The notes under the pieces were generated by a model. It was not told the origin of the DNA and searched no databases. It worked only from the letters and a program-made list of their open reading frames with translations. From contig NZ_WVVV01000012.1 in NCBI RefSeq assembly GCF_012911015.1, positions 7,325-71,324 of the forward strand: a stretch of DNA of 64,000 bases, in the 5' to 3' direction. The DNA comes from Chelativorans sp. ZYF759. Lineage in GTDB: Bacteria > Pseudomonadota > Alphaproteobacteria > Rhizobiales > Rhizobiaceae. Below are positions 10,234 to 18,221 of the stretch, piece after piece (the stretch's first letter is position 1; each line of letters starts with the position of its first letter). A program made the position numbers and the translations under genes.

Positions 10234-10955
10234 GCAGGTGGGAGCACATTCGCGGGGTACTGTTCGACAAGGACGGCACGCTGATCGATTTCCACGCCAC
10301 CTGGCATGCGGTGGCCGACAGCATGGCGCTGGAGGCGGCGGGCGGCGACCGCACGCTGGCCGACGAGCTCATGGACAGGGCGGGCTATGACCATCGGGAG
10401 GCCTGCTTTCGCGCCGATTCCGTGGCGGCGGCCGGAACCAACGCCGACATCGTCGATCTCTGGCATCCCGAACTCGACCGCGAGGCGCGGCGCGCCCGCA
10501 TCGCGCATTTCGACCGGGTCACGGCCATGCAAGGTGCGTCCAGTGCTGTGGCGGTGAAGGGGGTGCTCGACGCGATCGGCACGCTGCGCGAAGCCGGGAT
10601 GCGGCTGGGGGTGGCCACCAATGATTCCACCGAAGGGGCGGAACGCACGCTGGTCTCGCTCGGCGTCGCGCAGATGTTCGATGCCGTCTACGGCTATGAC
10701 GCGGTGGCCAATCCGAAGCCGGCGGGCGACGTGGTGACGGCCTTCGCCGACATGGCGGGGCTGAAGGTGACGCAGGTGGCGATGGTCGGCGACAACCGGC
10801 ACGATCTCGAAGCCGGCCGCGCGGCTGGCGCCGGGCTGGTCGTGGCGGTCCTGTCGGGCACTGGCACGCGCGACAAGCTCGCGCCGTTGGCCGACATGGT
10901 GCTGGACTCGGTGGCGGACCTGCCCGACCTCTTTAAGATCGGGCAGGCCAGGTAG
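10230..10955 (+). CDS. HAD-superfamily hydrolase (phosphoglycolate-phosphatase-like)
   Basis: A 241-residue soluble HAD phosphatase. The motif I nucleophile segment is VLFDKDGTL (Asp13, Asp15), motif II is VATND, motif III Lys lies in [12 protein letters not shown], and motif IV is [16 protein letters not shown]. An alpha-helical C1 cap lies between motifs I and II. The substrate is unknown; gph-like enzymes act on phosphoglycolate or other small phosphoesters. Its start codon overlaps the pgi stop, so it is co-expressed with pgi, which suggests damage-control or sugar-phosphate work beside glycolysis (inference). It ends 6 bp from the convergent ligase gene. Confidence 0.9.
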   Translation: MSRWEHIRGVLFDKDGTLIDFHATWHAVADSMALEAAGGDRTLADELMDRAGYDHREACFRADSVAAAGTNADIVDLWHPELDREARRARIAHFDRVTAMQGASSAVAVKGVLDAIGTLREAGMRLGVATNDSTEGAERTLVSLGVAQMFDAVYGYDAVANPKPAGDVVTAFADMAGLKVTQVAMVGDNRHDLEAGRAAGAGLVVAVLSGTGTRDKLAPLADMVLDSVADLPDLFKIGQAR

Positions 10956-10961
10956 GTCTGT

Positions 10962-13310
10962 CTACCTCAGTTCACGCCGCAGGATCTTGCCGACATTGGT
11001 CTTCGGCAGTTCCTTGCGGAACTCGACGTGCTTCGGGCGCTTGTAGGCCGTCAGCTTGTCCTTGGTGAACTCGATGATCTCCTCGGCTGTCACCTTGTCG
11101 TCCTTCTTGACGACAAAGAGCTTCGGCACCTCGCCCGACTTCTCGTCGGGCACGCCGATGGCTGCGACCTCGAGCACGCCGGGGTGCTGCACGACCACTT
11201 CCTCGATCTCGTTCGGATAGACGTTGAAGCCCGAGACGAGGATCATGTCCTTCTTGCGGTCGACGATCTTCACGTAGCCGCGCTCGTCCATGAAGCCCAT
11301 GTCGCCGGAGCGGAAGAACCCGTCCTTGGTCATGACCTTGGCGGTTTCGTCGTCGCGGTTCCAATAGCCCTTCATCACCTGCGGTCCGCGAATGCAGATC
11401 TCGCCGATCTCGCCCAGCTTCACGTCCTTGCCGTCCTCGTCGCGGATGACGATTTCGGTGGAGGGAAGGGGAAGGCCGATCGTGCCGGTGAATTCGGTGC
11501 TGTCGAAGCGGTTGGCGGTCGCCACCGGCGATGTCTCCGACAGACCGTAGCCCTCGCAGATCGTGCTGCCGGTGAGCTTCTTCCACCGCTCCGCCACCGG
11601 AGCCTGGACGGCCATGCCGCCACCGATGGTCAGCATCAGCGGCTTGAAGTCGATCTTCTTGAAGTCGTCATTGTTGAGCAGCGCGTTGAACAGCGTGTTG
11701 AGCCCCGGGAAGATGTGGAACTTGTGGCTCTGCAGCTCCTTGACGAAGCCCGGGATGTCGCGCGGGTTGGGGATGAGGATGTTGTGCGCGCCCTGCTGCA
11801 TGCCCATCATCGCGTTCACCGTGAGCGCGAAGATGTGGTAGAGCGGCAGCGCGCAGATGTAGACGAGCTGGTCGGGCCGCTTCTTGTCGTTGAACAGCGC
11901 TTGCACCCATAATTCGTTCTGGGCGACGTTGGACAGAACATTGCCATGGGTAAGCGCCGCACCCTTGGAGACGCCCGTCGTGCCGCCCGTATATTGCAGG
12001 AAGGCATAGTCGTCGGGCGTGAGCACGATCTTCCTGAGGCTGCCGGACTTGCCCTTGGAGAGCGCGGCGTTGAACTTCACGTGGCCGGGCAGGTTCCAGG
12101 ACGGCACCATCTTGCGCACGCGGCGCACGACCAGATTGACGACGAATCCCTTCAGGCTGCCCATGAGATCGCCCATCGAGGCGACGACGACATGCTTGAC
12201 CTTGGTCTTGCCCTTAACCGCCTGCAGCGTGTGGGCGAAGTTCTCCAGGATGACGATCGCCTCGGCGCCTGAATCGTTGAGCTGATGTTCGAGCTCGCGC
12301 GGCGTGTAGAGCGGGTTGACGTTGACGATCGTGTAGCCCGCCCTGAGCGCGCCCATCATGGCGACGGGATATTGGAGGATGTTGGGCATCATGATCGCGA
12401 CGCGCGATCCCTTCGCCAGGCCGGTGGACTGGAGATAGGCGCCGAACTGCGCCGACAGCGTCTCCAGCTCGCCATAGGCCATCTCGCGGCCCATGCAGGT
12501 GAAGGCAGGGCGGGAGGAATACTGGCGGCAGGAAGCCACGAGCAGATCGGCGATCGACTGATGTTCGAGCGGCCCGATCTCGGCGGCGATTCCCTTGGGG
12601 TAGCTGGCGAGCCACGGTGCCGTGCCTGACTTGGCGGCCGGCGTGGCCTTGGTTGTCGCGGTCTTCTTGCCGGCTCCCTTACCGGTTCCCTTGCCCGACG
12701 CGGCGGCCTTGGGCCTGGCGGCGGCAGCCGCAGCGGCTTTCGGGGCGGCAGCTTTAGCTGAACTCGCCGCGGAGGCGTTCGCCTTGGCGGTCTTGCCCTT
12801 GGCTGCGCTCGGCTTGTCGGCACTCGACTTGGCAGTGCCCGCCTTGGCAGTGGCCGCCTTGGCAGGGGCCGCCTTGGCCGTGCCCGCCTTGGTCGCGGCC
12901 GCCTTGGTGGATGATTTCGTGCCGGTGGTCGCGCCCGACTTGGCGGGCGTTCTGGCGACGGCAGCCTTCGACTGCGCGGGCGCCGGATCAGGGCTCTCGG
13001 CGGCTTTCGGTGCAGCCTTGCCCTTGCGGCTCGACGCGGCGGCCGCCTTCGGCGCGGAAGTCGTCTTTGCGGCGGCGGGTGCCTTCGCGGCCTTGGCGCT
13101 CGCAGCCTTGGGCGCCGCGGTCTTGGCTTTCGCGGCGGACGAGGTGCTCTTTCCCTTGGCGGTTGCGCCGGCCTTGGCCGGCTCCTGAGAGGTGGCCGTC
13201 TTGGACGGCGTCGGATCCGTCATCTCCTGGGCCTTGCCTTCGGGCTGGGCTTTGGCGGATTTGCTGGCAGCAGCCTTTGCGGTCGTCTTGCGGGTCGTTG
13301 TCTTGGCCAC
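10962..13310 (-). CDS. fadD: Long-chain fatty acid-CoA ligase with a histone H1-like Lys/Ala-rich N-terminal extension
   Basis: A 782-residue protein. Residues 1-230 are a low-complexity tail with 42 Lys, 83 Ala and only 7 acidic residues, in AAKPA/KAATAK-type repeats like histone H1 or PhaF. Residues 231-782 form a complete FadD-type acyl-CoA synthetase: PYxxG-like start APWLASYPKG, ATP/AMP motif YTGGTTGVSKG at 440-450, GYGLSETSPVA, RSGDMGFMDERGYVKIVDR and the C-terminal catalytic Lys in NVGKILRREL. The GTG at 13310 has a strong GGAGGAG site 7 nt upstream. The in-frame ATG at 13223 has no spaced Shine-Dalgarno sequence. The enzyme activates long-chain fatty acids. The tail may tether it to nucleic acid, membrane or storage granules (inference). 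Confidence 0.93.
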   Translation of the reverse strand: MAKTTTRKTTAKAAASKSAKAQPEGKAQEMTDPTPSKTATSQEPAKAGATAKGKSTSSAAKAKTAAPKAASAKAAKAPAAAKTTSAPKAAAASSRKGKAAPKAAESPDPAPAQSKAAVARTPAKSGATTGTKSSTKAAATKAGTAKAAPAKAATAKAGTAKSSADKPSAAKGKTAKANASAASSAKAAAPKAAAAAAARPKAAASGKGTGKGAGKKTATTKATPAAKSGTAPWLASYPKGIAAEIGPLEHQSIADLLVASCRQYSSRPAFTCMGREMAYGELETLSAQFGAYLQSTGLAKGSRVAIMMPNILQYPVAMMGALRAGYTIVNVNPLYTPRELEHQLNDSGAEAIVILENFAHTLQAVKGKTKVKHVVVASMGDLMGSLKGFVVNLVVRRVRKMVPSWNLPGHVKFNAALSKGKSGSLRKIVLTPDDYAFLQYTGGTTGVSKGAALTHGNVLSNVAQNELWVQALFNDKKRPDQLVYICALPLYHIFALTVNAMMGMQQGAHNILIPNPRDIPGFVKELQSHKFHIFPGLNTLFNALLNNDDFKKIDFKPLMLTIGGGMAVQAPVAERWKKLTGSTICEGYGLSETSPVATANRFDSTEFTGTIGLPLPSTEIVIRDEDGKDVKLGEIGEICIRGPQVMKGYWNRDDETAKVMTKDGFFRSGDMGFMDERGYVKIVDRKKDMILVSGFNVYPNEIEEVVVQHPGVLEVAAIGVPDEKSGEVPKLFVVKKDDKVTAEEIIEFTKDKLTAYKRPKHVEFRKELPKTNVGKILRRELR

Positions 13311-13475
13311 GTGTTCACTCCTCCGGGAATTTGTTAGGCGCCCGCCGGCAGCGGACGCACATTCAACCGCTGGCGGTAGACTGGGTTCCAGCCTGCCTGG
13401 CGGCATGGTTTCGCACATATCTAGGCCGCGGAGTGCAGGCTGTGCAAGCCGCGCTCCCTCGGGTCGGGAATCTGC

Positions 13476-14030
13476 TCATTGACCGTAGCCCGGATGGGAC
13501 TCCAGGAATTCGAGTTCGGCCGGCGTGCTTTCGCGCCCGAGCGGCTTGTTGCGATGCGGGAACCGACCGTATTTGGCGACGACGTCGCGGTGGTCGATGG
13601 CGTATTTCAACCCTTCCTCGTTGGAAAGCGCGCGGAAAAGGTCCACGCAGCGCTCCTGGTCGGCGAGGATCTCCGAATGCATGAAGGGCATGTAGATGAA
13701 CGATTTCTCGTCGTCTGAGAGGTCGCGGTCGAACTGCGCATCCAGCGCGCGCCGCGCGATCTGGACAGCCATGTCGTCGGTCGAGAAGGCTTCGGCAGTT
13801 CCCCGGTAGATGTTGCGCGGAAACTGGTCGAACACGATGATGGCCGCCTGCGCGGTGCGCGCGTCATCGATCTCGTCGACCGACAGTTCCGTCTTCAGGC
13901 GCTGGTGAAGGTCGGTGAAGCGGCTCCTGATCCTGGTGTCCAGTTCCTCGCCACCGGCATACCAATCAGCCGGCCCGAGTTCCTCGAACCAGAAAGCCAA
14001 CACCTCGTCGACCCAATTCTCCTGCGGCAT
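13476..14030 (-). CDS. DUF924 family protein
   Basis: A 184-residue all-helical TPR-like protein of the DUF924 family. Diagnostic segments are VLAFWFEELGPADWYAG at the N terminus, IIVFDQFPRNIYRGTAEAF in the middle and YMPFMHSEILADQERCVDLF, then YGRFPHRNKPLGRESTPAELEFL at the C terminus. No enzymatic role is established for the family. The ATG follows GGAGGGG closely. It lies directly downstream of the ABC transporter operon on the same strand (48 bp), so read-through expression with it is possible. Confidence 0.93.
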   Translation of the reverse strand: MPQENWVDEVLAFWFEELGPADWYAGGEELDTRIRSRFTDLHQRLKTELSVDEIDDARTAQAAIIVFDQFPRNIYRGTAEAFSTDDMAVQIARRALDAQFDRDLSDDEKSFIYMPFMHSEILADQERCVDLFRALSNEEGLKYAIDHRDVVAKYGRFPHRNKPLGRESTPAELEFLESHPGYGQ

Positions 14031-14078
14031 GTCCCCTCCATTGATATCGCTGCACGGCCGGTACGCGGCCGAATCCGG

Positions 14079-15074
14079 TCAGATTCGACCTTCCTCCACA
14101 CCGTGGCAAGTGGTTTCGCTGACGCCGTTGGGCAGCAAGGGCGGCACTTCCACGCGGCAGCGGTCGAAAACGAACGGACAGCGCGGATGGAAGGTGCAGC
14201 CGGGCGGCGGGTCGATCGGATTGGGAATCTCGCCCTCCACCGGCTTGCGCTGTCGGCCCGACATTTCGAGATCGGGCACCGCATCGAGCAGCATGCGGGT
14301 GTAGGGATGACGCGGCTGGCGGAAGAGCGTCCTGGAATCGGAGACCTCCGCAAGCCTGCCCAGATAGAGAACGCCGATCCGGTTGGCCATGTGGCGCACG
14401 ACCGACAGGTCGTGGCTGATGAAGAGGTAGGTCAGCCCGAATTCCTTCTGCAGATCCTTCATCAGATTGAGGATCTGTGCCTGCACCGAGACGTCGAGCG
14501 CGGAGGTCGGCTCGTCGCAGACGATGAAATCCGGGTTGGACGCGAGCGCGCGCGCGATCGCGATGCGCTGGCGCTGGCCGCCGGAGAACTGGTGCGGGAA
14601 CTTGACGCCGTCCTGCGGGGAAAGCCCCACCAGCGTCAGCAACTCGCCCACCCGCTGGCGGCGGGCGGCGGCGTTCATGCCCTTCTCGAAGACGACCAGC
14701 GGCTCGGCGATGACGTCGTTGACCCGCCAGCGCGCGTTGAGGCTGGCGAAGGGGTCCTGGAAGATCATCTGGAAGCGGCTGCGCAGGCGTCGCGCCTCGG
14801 CTCCCTTCAGCCCTTTCGTCAGCGACCGGCCGTCGAACAGGATCTCGCCCTCGCTGGGTTCGATCAGGCCGACGATCAGCTTGGCGATGGTGGACTTGCC
14901 CGAACCGGACTCGCCGACCAGCGCGAATGTCTCGCCCTTGTTGATGGTGAAGGAGACGTCGTCCACGGCCCGCAGGAACATCTTGTCGCTGCGTTCCAGC
15001 ACCCGGTTGAGCCAGGGCTTGGAGACGTCGAAGGTGCGCGAGAGGTTCTTGACCTCGAGCAGCGGCGAACTCAT
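14079..15074 (-). CDS. Oligopeptide/dipeptide ABC transporter ATP-binding protein (DppF type)
   Basis: A 331-residue ATPase that powers a peptide/nickel-type importer. Walker A is GESGSGKST at 54-62, the signature is FSGGQRQRIAIARAL, Walker B is FIVCDEPTSALD and the H-loop His is in FISHDLSVVRHM. The C-terminal oligo_HPY domain has PPPGCTFHPRCPFVFDRC, which supplies the family's conserved Cys residues. It overlaps the upstream ATPase gene by 4 bp (ATGA) and is the last gene of the five-gene operon. Being DppF type, it pairs with the DppD-type subunit as a heterodimer. Confidence 0.95.
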   Translation of the reverse strand: MSSPLLEVKNLSRTFDVSKPWLNRVLERSDKMFLRAVDDVSFTINKGETFALVGESGSGKSTIAKLIVGLIEPSEGEILFDGRSLTKGLKGAEARRLRSRFQMIFQDPFASLNARWRVNDVIAEPLVVFEKGMNAAARRQRVGELLTLVGLSPQDGVKFPHQFSGGQRQRIAIARALASNPDFIVCDEPTSALDVSVQAQILNLMKDLQKEFGLTYLFISHDLSVVRHMANRIGVLYLGRLAEVSDSRTLFRQPRHPYTRMLLDAVPDLEMSGRQRKPVEGEIPNPIDPPPGCTFHPRCPFVFDRCRVEVPPLLPNGVSETTCHGVEEGRI

Positions 15075-16051
15075 GCGGCCACCTCGTCGCGGTCATAGAG
15101 CCAGCAGGCCACGTCGCGCGTGCCGCTCGGGATGGGGTCGGGACGTTCGACATAGCAGCGGTCGAAGACCTTGGGGCAGCGCGGGTTGAACGGGCAGCCC
15201 GGCGGAATGGCCGACAGCCGCGGCATCGAGCCCGGGATCTGCACCAGCCGCTCGAGTTCGCTGGTGAGCGAGGGGATCGAGCCCATCAGCCCCTGCGTAT
15301 AGGGATGCTTGGCGTCGCGGATGACATCCTTGACCGGGCCGATTTCGGCAATGCGCCCGGCATACATGACGACGACGCGATCGGCCGTCTCCGCGATCAC
15401 GCCCATGTCGTGGGTGATCAGCATGATGGCGGCGTTGTTTTCCGCGCACAGCTTCTTCATCACGTCGATGATCTGCGCCTGGACGGAGACGTCGAGGGCG
15501 GTGGTCGGCTCGTCGGCGATGACGAGATCCGGCCCCGCCGCGAGCGCCAGGGCGATGACGACGCGCTGCCGCATGCCGCCCGAAAACTGGTGCGGGTAAT
15601 CGTCGATGCGCCGGCTGGCCGCCGGGATGCCGACATCGTCGAGCAGCGAGATGGCACGTTTGCGGGCCTCTGCTTCCGACAGCGGCAGATGCGCCCTGAT
15701 CGTCTCGATCAGCTGATCGGAGATGCGGTAGAGCGGGTTGAGCGAGGTCAGCGGATCCTGGAAGATCATGCCGACCTTGCGGCCGCGCACCTTGCGCATC
15801 TCGGGCGGCGAGAGATTGTCGATGCGCTTGCCGTGGAGCAGGATCTCGCCCTTGGCGATGCGGCCGGGCGGTTCGATCAGCCCGATGATGGCCGAGCCCG
15901 TGATCGACTTGCCGGCACCGGATTCGCCCACCATGCCCAGCACTTCGCCGGGCGCGATGTCGAAGGAGATGTCGTCCAGCGCCGTCAGGGTCCCGTGCCG
16001 TGTCGGGAACTCGACGGTCAGGCCGCGAACGGAAAGAAGCGGTTCGCTCAT
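15071..16051 (-). CDS. Oligopeptide/dipeptide ABC transporter ATP-binding protein (DppD type)
   Basis: A 326-residue ATPase, partner of the downstream DppF-type subunit. Walker A is GESGAGKSI at 42-50, the signature is FSGGMRQRVVIALALA, Walker B is LVIADEPTTALD, and the oligo_HPY tail PPGCPFNPRCPKVFDRC is present. The ATG at 16051 is chosen because it lies 2 bp after the permease stop with GAGG at proper spacing; longer open reading upstream only reads through the permease gene out of frame. It is tightly coupled with the genes on both sides. Confidence 0.95.
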   Translation of the reverse strand: MSEPLLSVRGLTVEFPTRHGTLTALDDISFDIAPGEVLGMVGESGAGKSITGSAIIGLIEPPGRIAKGEILLHGKRIDNLSPPEMRKVRGRKVGMIFQDPLTSLNPLYRISDQLIETIRAHLPLSEAEARKRAISLLDDVGIPAASRRIDDYPHQFSGGMRQRVVIALALAAGPDLVIADEPTTALDVSVQAQIIDVMKKLCAENNAAIMLITHDMGVIAETADRVVVMYAGRIAEIGPVKDVIRDAKHPYTQGLMGSIPSLTSELERLVQIPGSMPRLSAIPPGCPFNPRCPKVFDRCYVERPDPIPSGTRDVACWLYDRDEVAA

Positions 16052-16053
16052 GC

Positions 16054-17028
16054 CTACCTCAATCTCGGGTTCAATGCGTCGCGCAGCCAGTCGCCCAGAA
16101 GGTTGACCGAGAGAGCCAGCGCGAGAAGTGCGATGGATGGGAAGGCGAGAATCCACCACTCGCCGGAGAACAGGAAGCCCTGGCCGATGCGGATCAGCGT
16201 GCCGAGGCTCGGCTGGGTGGGCGGCACGCCCACGCCGAGGAAGGACAGCGTGGCTTCGGCGATGATGGCGAGCGCCAGACCGATGGTGGCGATGACCAGC
16301 ACGGGGCCCATCACGTTGGGCAGGATATGGCGCATCAGGATGCTGGCGGGATGGCGCCCGATCACGCGCGCGGCCTGGACGTATTCCTTGCCCTTTTCCA
16401 CCATGGTGGCGCCGCGCACGACGCGCGCATATTGCACCCAGTCGGACAGGCCGATGGCCACGATCAGGACCCAGATCGCCATTGTCTCGCGATAGGCGGG
16501 CGGGATGAAGCCGCGCGCGATGCCGAAGATCAGGAGCGCAAGGAGGATCGAGGGGAAGGTCAGCTGCACGTCGGCGACGCGCATCAAAAGGCTGTCGACC
16601 CAGCCGCCGCGATAGCCGGCGATGAGGCCGAGCGTGATGCCCAGCACCATGGCGAAGATGACCGCCGCAAACCCGACGAACAGCGAGATGCGCGCGCCGT
16701 AGAGGATCGTGGAGAAGATGTCGCGGCCCTGGTTGTCCGTGCCCAGCCAGTAGACATTGCCGGTAAAGGCGTTCGGCTCCATGGGCGGGGTGAAGCCGTC
16801 CATGAGGTTCAGCGAACCCGGATCGAAGGGATTGTAGGGGGCGATCCAGGGCGCCAGGACGGCGGCCAGGATGATGATCGTCGCCACCACGCCCGAGATG
16901 AGCGCCATCGGCGACGTGCGGAAGGAATAGGCGATGTCGCTGTCCCAGGCCCGGCGCCATGCGCTCGGCGGCGCCGGCACGGCTATCGGGTCCTGGGATG
17001 CGGGATCACGCGCGGCATTGTCTGACAT
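16054..17028 (-). CDS. ABC transporter permease (DppC type)
   Basis: A 324-residue inner-membrane permease. The N-terminal OppC_N region is followed by a BPD_transp_1 domain with about six membrane segments. The EAA loop is seen as EYVQAARVIGRHPASILMRHILPNVMGP, which docks the ATPases. The length and topology are normal for DppC/OppC. It sits 12 bp after the DppB-type gene and 2 bp before the DppD-type gene. Confidence 0.95.
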   Translation of the reverse strand: MSDNAARDPASQDPIAVPAPPSAWRRAWDSDIAYSFRTSPMALISGVVATIIILAAVLAPWIAPYNPFDPGSLNLMDGFTPPMEPNAFTGNVYWLGTDNQGRDIFSTILYGARISLFVGFAAVIFAMVLGITLGLIAGYRGGWVDSLLMRVADVQLTFPSILLALLIFGIARGFIPPAYRETMAIWVLIVAIGLSDWVQYARVVRGATMVEKGKEYVQAARVIGRHPASILMRHILPNVMGPVLVIATIGLALAIIAEATLSFLGVGVPPTQPSLGTLIRIGQGFLFSGEWWILAFPSIALLALALSVNLLGDWLRDALNPRLR

Positions 17029-17040
17029 GTCGGCGCCTCG

Positions 17041-18024
17041 CTAGTGTTTGGCTCCGCCGCTTTCCACGCGCAGGCGCGGATCGACGGCGTAATAGAGCAG
17101 ATCTACGATGAGGTTGATGACCACGAAGACGAGCGCGATCAGCATCAGATAGGCCGCCATCACCGGCACGTCGACGAAACGGACCGAGTTGATGAACAGC
17201 GCGCCGACGCCCGGCCACTGGAAGACGGTCTCGGTGATGATCGAGAAGGCGATGATCGAGCCGAACTGGAGACCGGTGATGGTGATGACCGGCACCAGCG
17301 TGTTCTTCAGTGCATGGCCGAAATGCACGGCCCTGTTGCTGAGACCGCGTGCGCGCGCGAACTTGATGTAGTCGGTGCGCAGCACTTCCAGCATCTCCGC
17401 GCGCACGAGCCGCATGATGAGGGTCAGCTGGTAGAGACCCAGCGTGATCGCCGGCAGGATCAGCGAGACACGCCCCGAGGGCGTGAGCAGGCCGGTTCTC
17501 CACCAGCCGATATCGACGGTGTCGCCGCGGCCGAATGACGGCAGGACCTGGAACTCCACCGCGAAGACCCAGATGAGGAGCACGCCGATGAGGAAGGTGG
17601 GCAGCGACACGCCGATGAGCGATGTGGTCATGATGGCATTGGCCAGCCAGCCGCGCCGGTTGAGCGCCGTATAGACGCCGAACGACACGCCGATGACGAA
17701 GGCGAAGAAGCCGGAGATCAGCGCCAGTTCGAGCGTGGCGGGCAGGCGCGACAGGATCAGTTCCATGACCGGCTGCTGAAGCCGGTAGGAGATGCCGAAA
17801 TCGCCCTGCAGGACCCTGCCCATGTAGGAGAAGAACTGCACCGGGAAGGGTTGGTTGAGGCCCAGCGCATCGCGCATCGCCTCGCGCTCGGCAAGCGTGG
17901 TTTCCTGTCCGACCATGGAGGAGATCGGGTCGCCGACAAAACGGAACAGCGAGAAGGCCACCAGCGCCACGACGAGCATGACGATGAGCGATTGCAGGAG
18001 CCGCCTGATAGTATAGGCAAGCAT
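17041..18024 (-). CDS. ABC transporter permease (DppB type)
   Basis: A 327-residue inner-membrane permease beginning MLAYTIRRLLQSLIVMLVV. It has about six transmembrane helices and the EAA loop DYIKFARARGLSNRAVHFGHALKNTLVPVI. Residues 1-100 include the periplasmic loop with the DALGLNQPFPVQFF motif typical of DppB. It is the first of the membrane subunits after the binding-protein gene. A 197-bp spacer with a stable hairpin separates them. Confidence 0.95.
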   Translation of the reverse strand: MLAYTIRRLLQSLIVMLVVALVAFSLFRFVGDPISSMVGQETTLAEREAMRDALGLNQPFPVQFFSYMGRVLQGDFGISYRLQQPVMELILSRLPATLELALISGFFAFVIGVSFGVYTALNRRGWLANAIMTTSLIGVSLPTFLIGVLLIWVFAVEFQVLPSFGRGDTVDIGWWRTGLLTPSGRVSLILPAITLGLYQLTLIMRLVRAEMLEVLRTDYIKFARARGLSNRAVHFGHALKNTLVPVITITGLQFGSIIAFSIITETVFQWPGVGALFINSVRFVDVPVMAAYLMLIALVFVVINLIVDLLYYAVDPRLRVESGGAKH

Positions 18025-18176
18025 GGAGTTTTCACCTCTACGGCGCGTTTCAGGGTGCCCTGCGAAATAGGGAACGCTGCGACACGCGGGCCGCGACGGG
18101 ATGCGATTCAGGGCCCCGACGCCGTGCGCCCGAGCCTTTAATCCGTCTTTCCGATAACGCCCTTAAACGGACACGC

Positions 18177-18203
18177 GCCCGCCGCGCAAGATGCACGGCG
18201 GGC
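18177..18203 (-). terminator. Stable intercistronic hairpin between binding-protein and permease genes
   Basis: A perfect 8-bp inverted repeat (GCCCGCCG / CGGCGGGC) lies 19 bp downstream of the binding-protein stop, with no T tract. Such hairpins often act as partial terminators or mRNA-protecting structures that let the binding protein exceed the membrane subunits. That role is inferred here. Confidence 0.5.
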
Positions 18204-18221
18204 GACGCAACGTCCGATGTC

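Noticed and set aside
12640-13300. Repeated GCCTTGG-type segments thought of as a tandem DNA repeat or minisatellite.
   Set aside because: The repeats follow the codon frame of the Lys/Ala-rich tail of the FadD protein, so they are coding low complexity. Length change between strains is still possible.
13905-15098. Plus-strand frame opposite the DppF-type ATPase.
   Set aside because: The opposite strand holds a full ABC ATPase with all motifs; the shadow frame has none.
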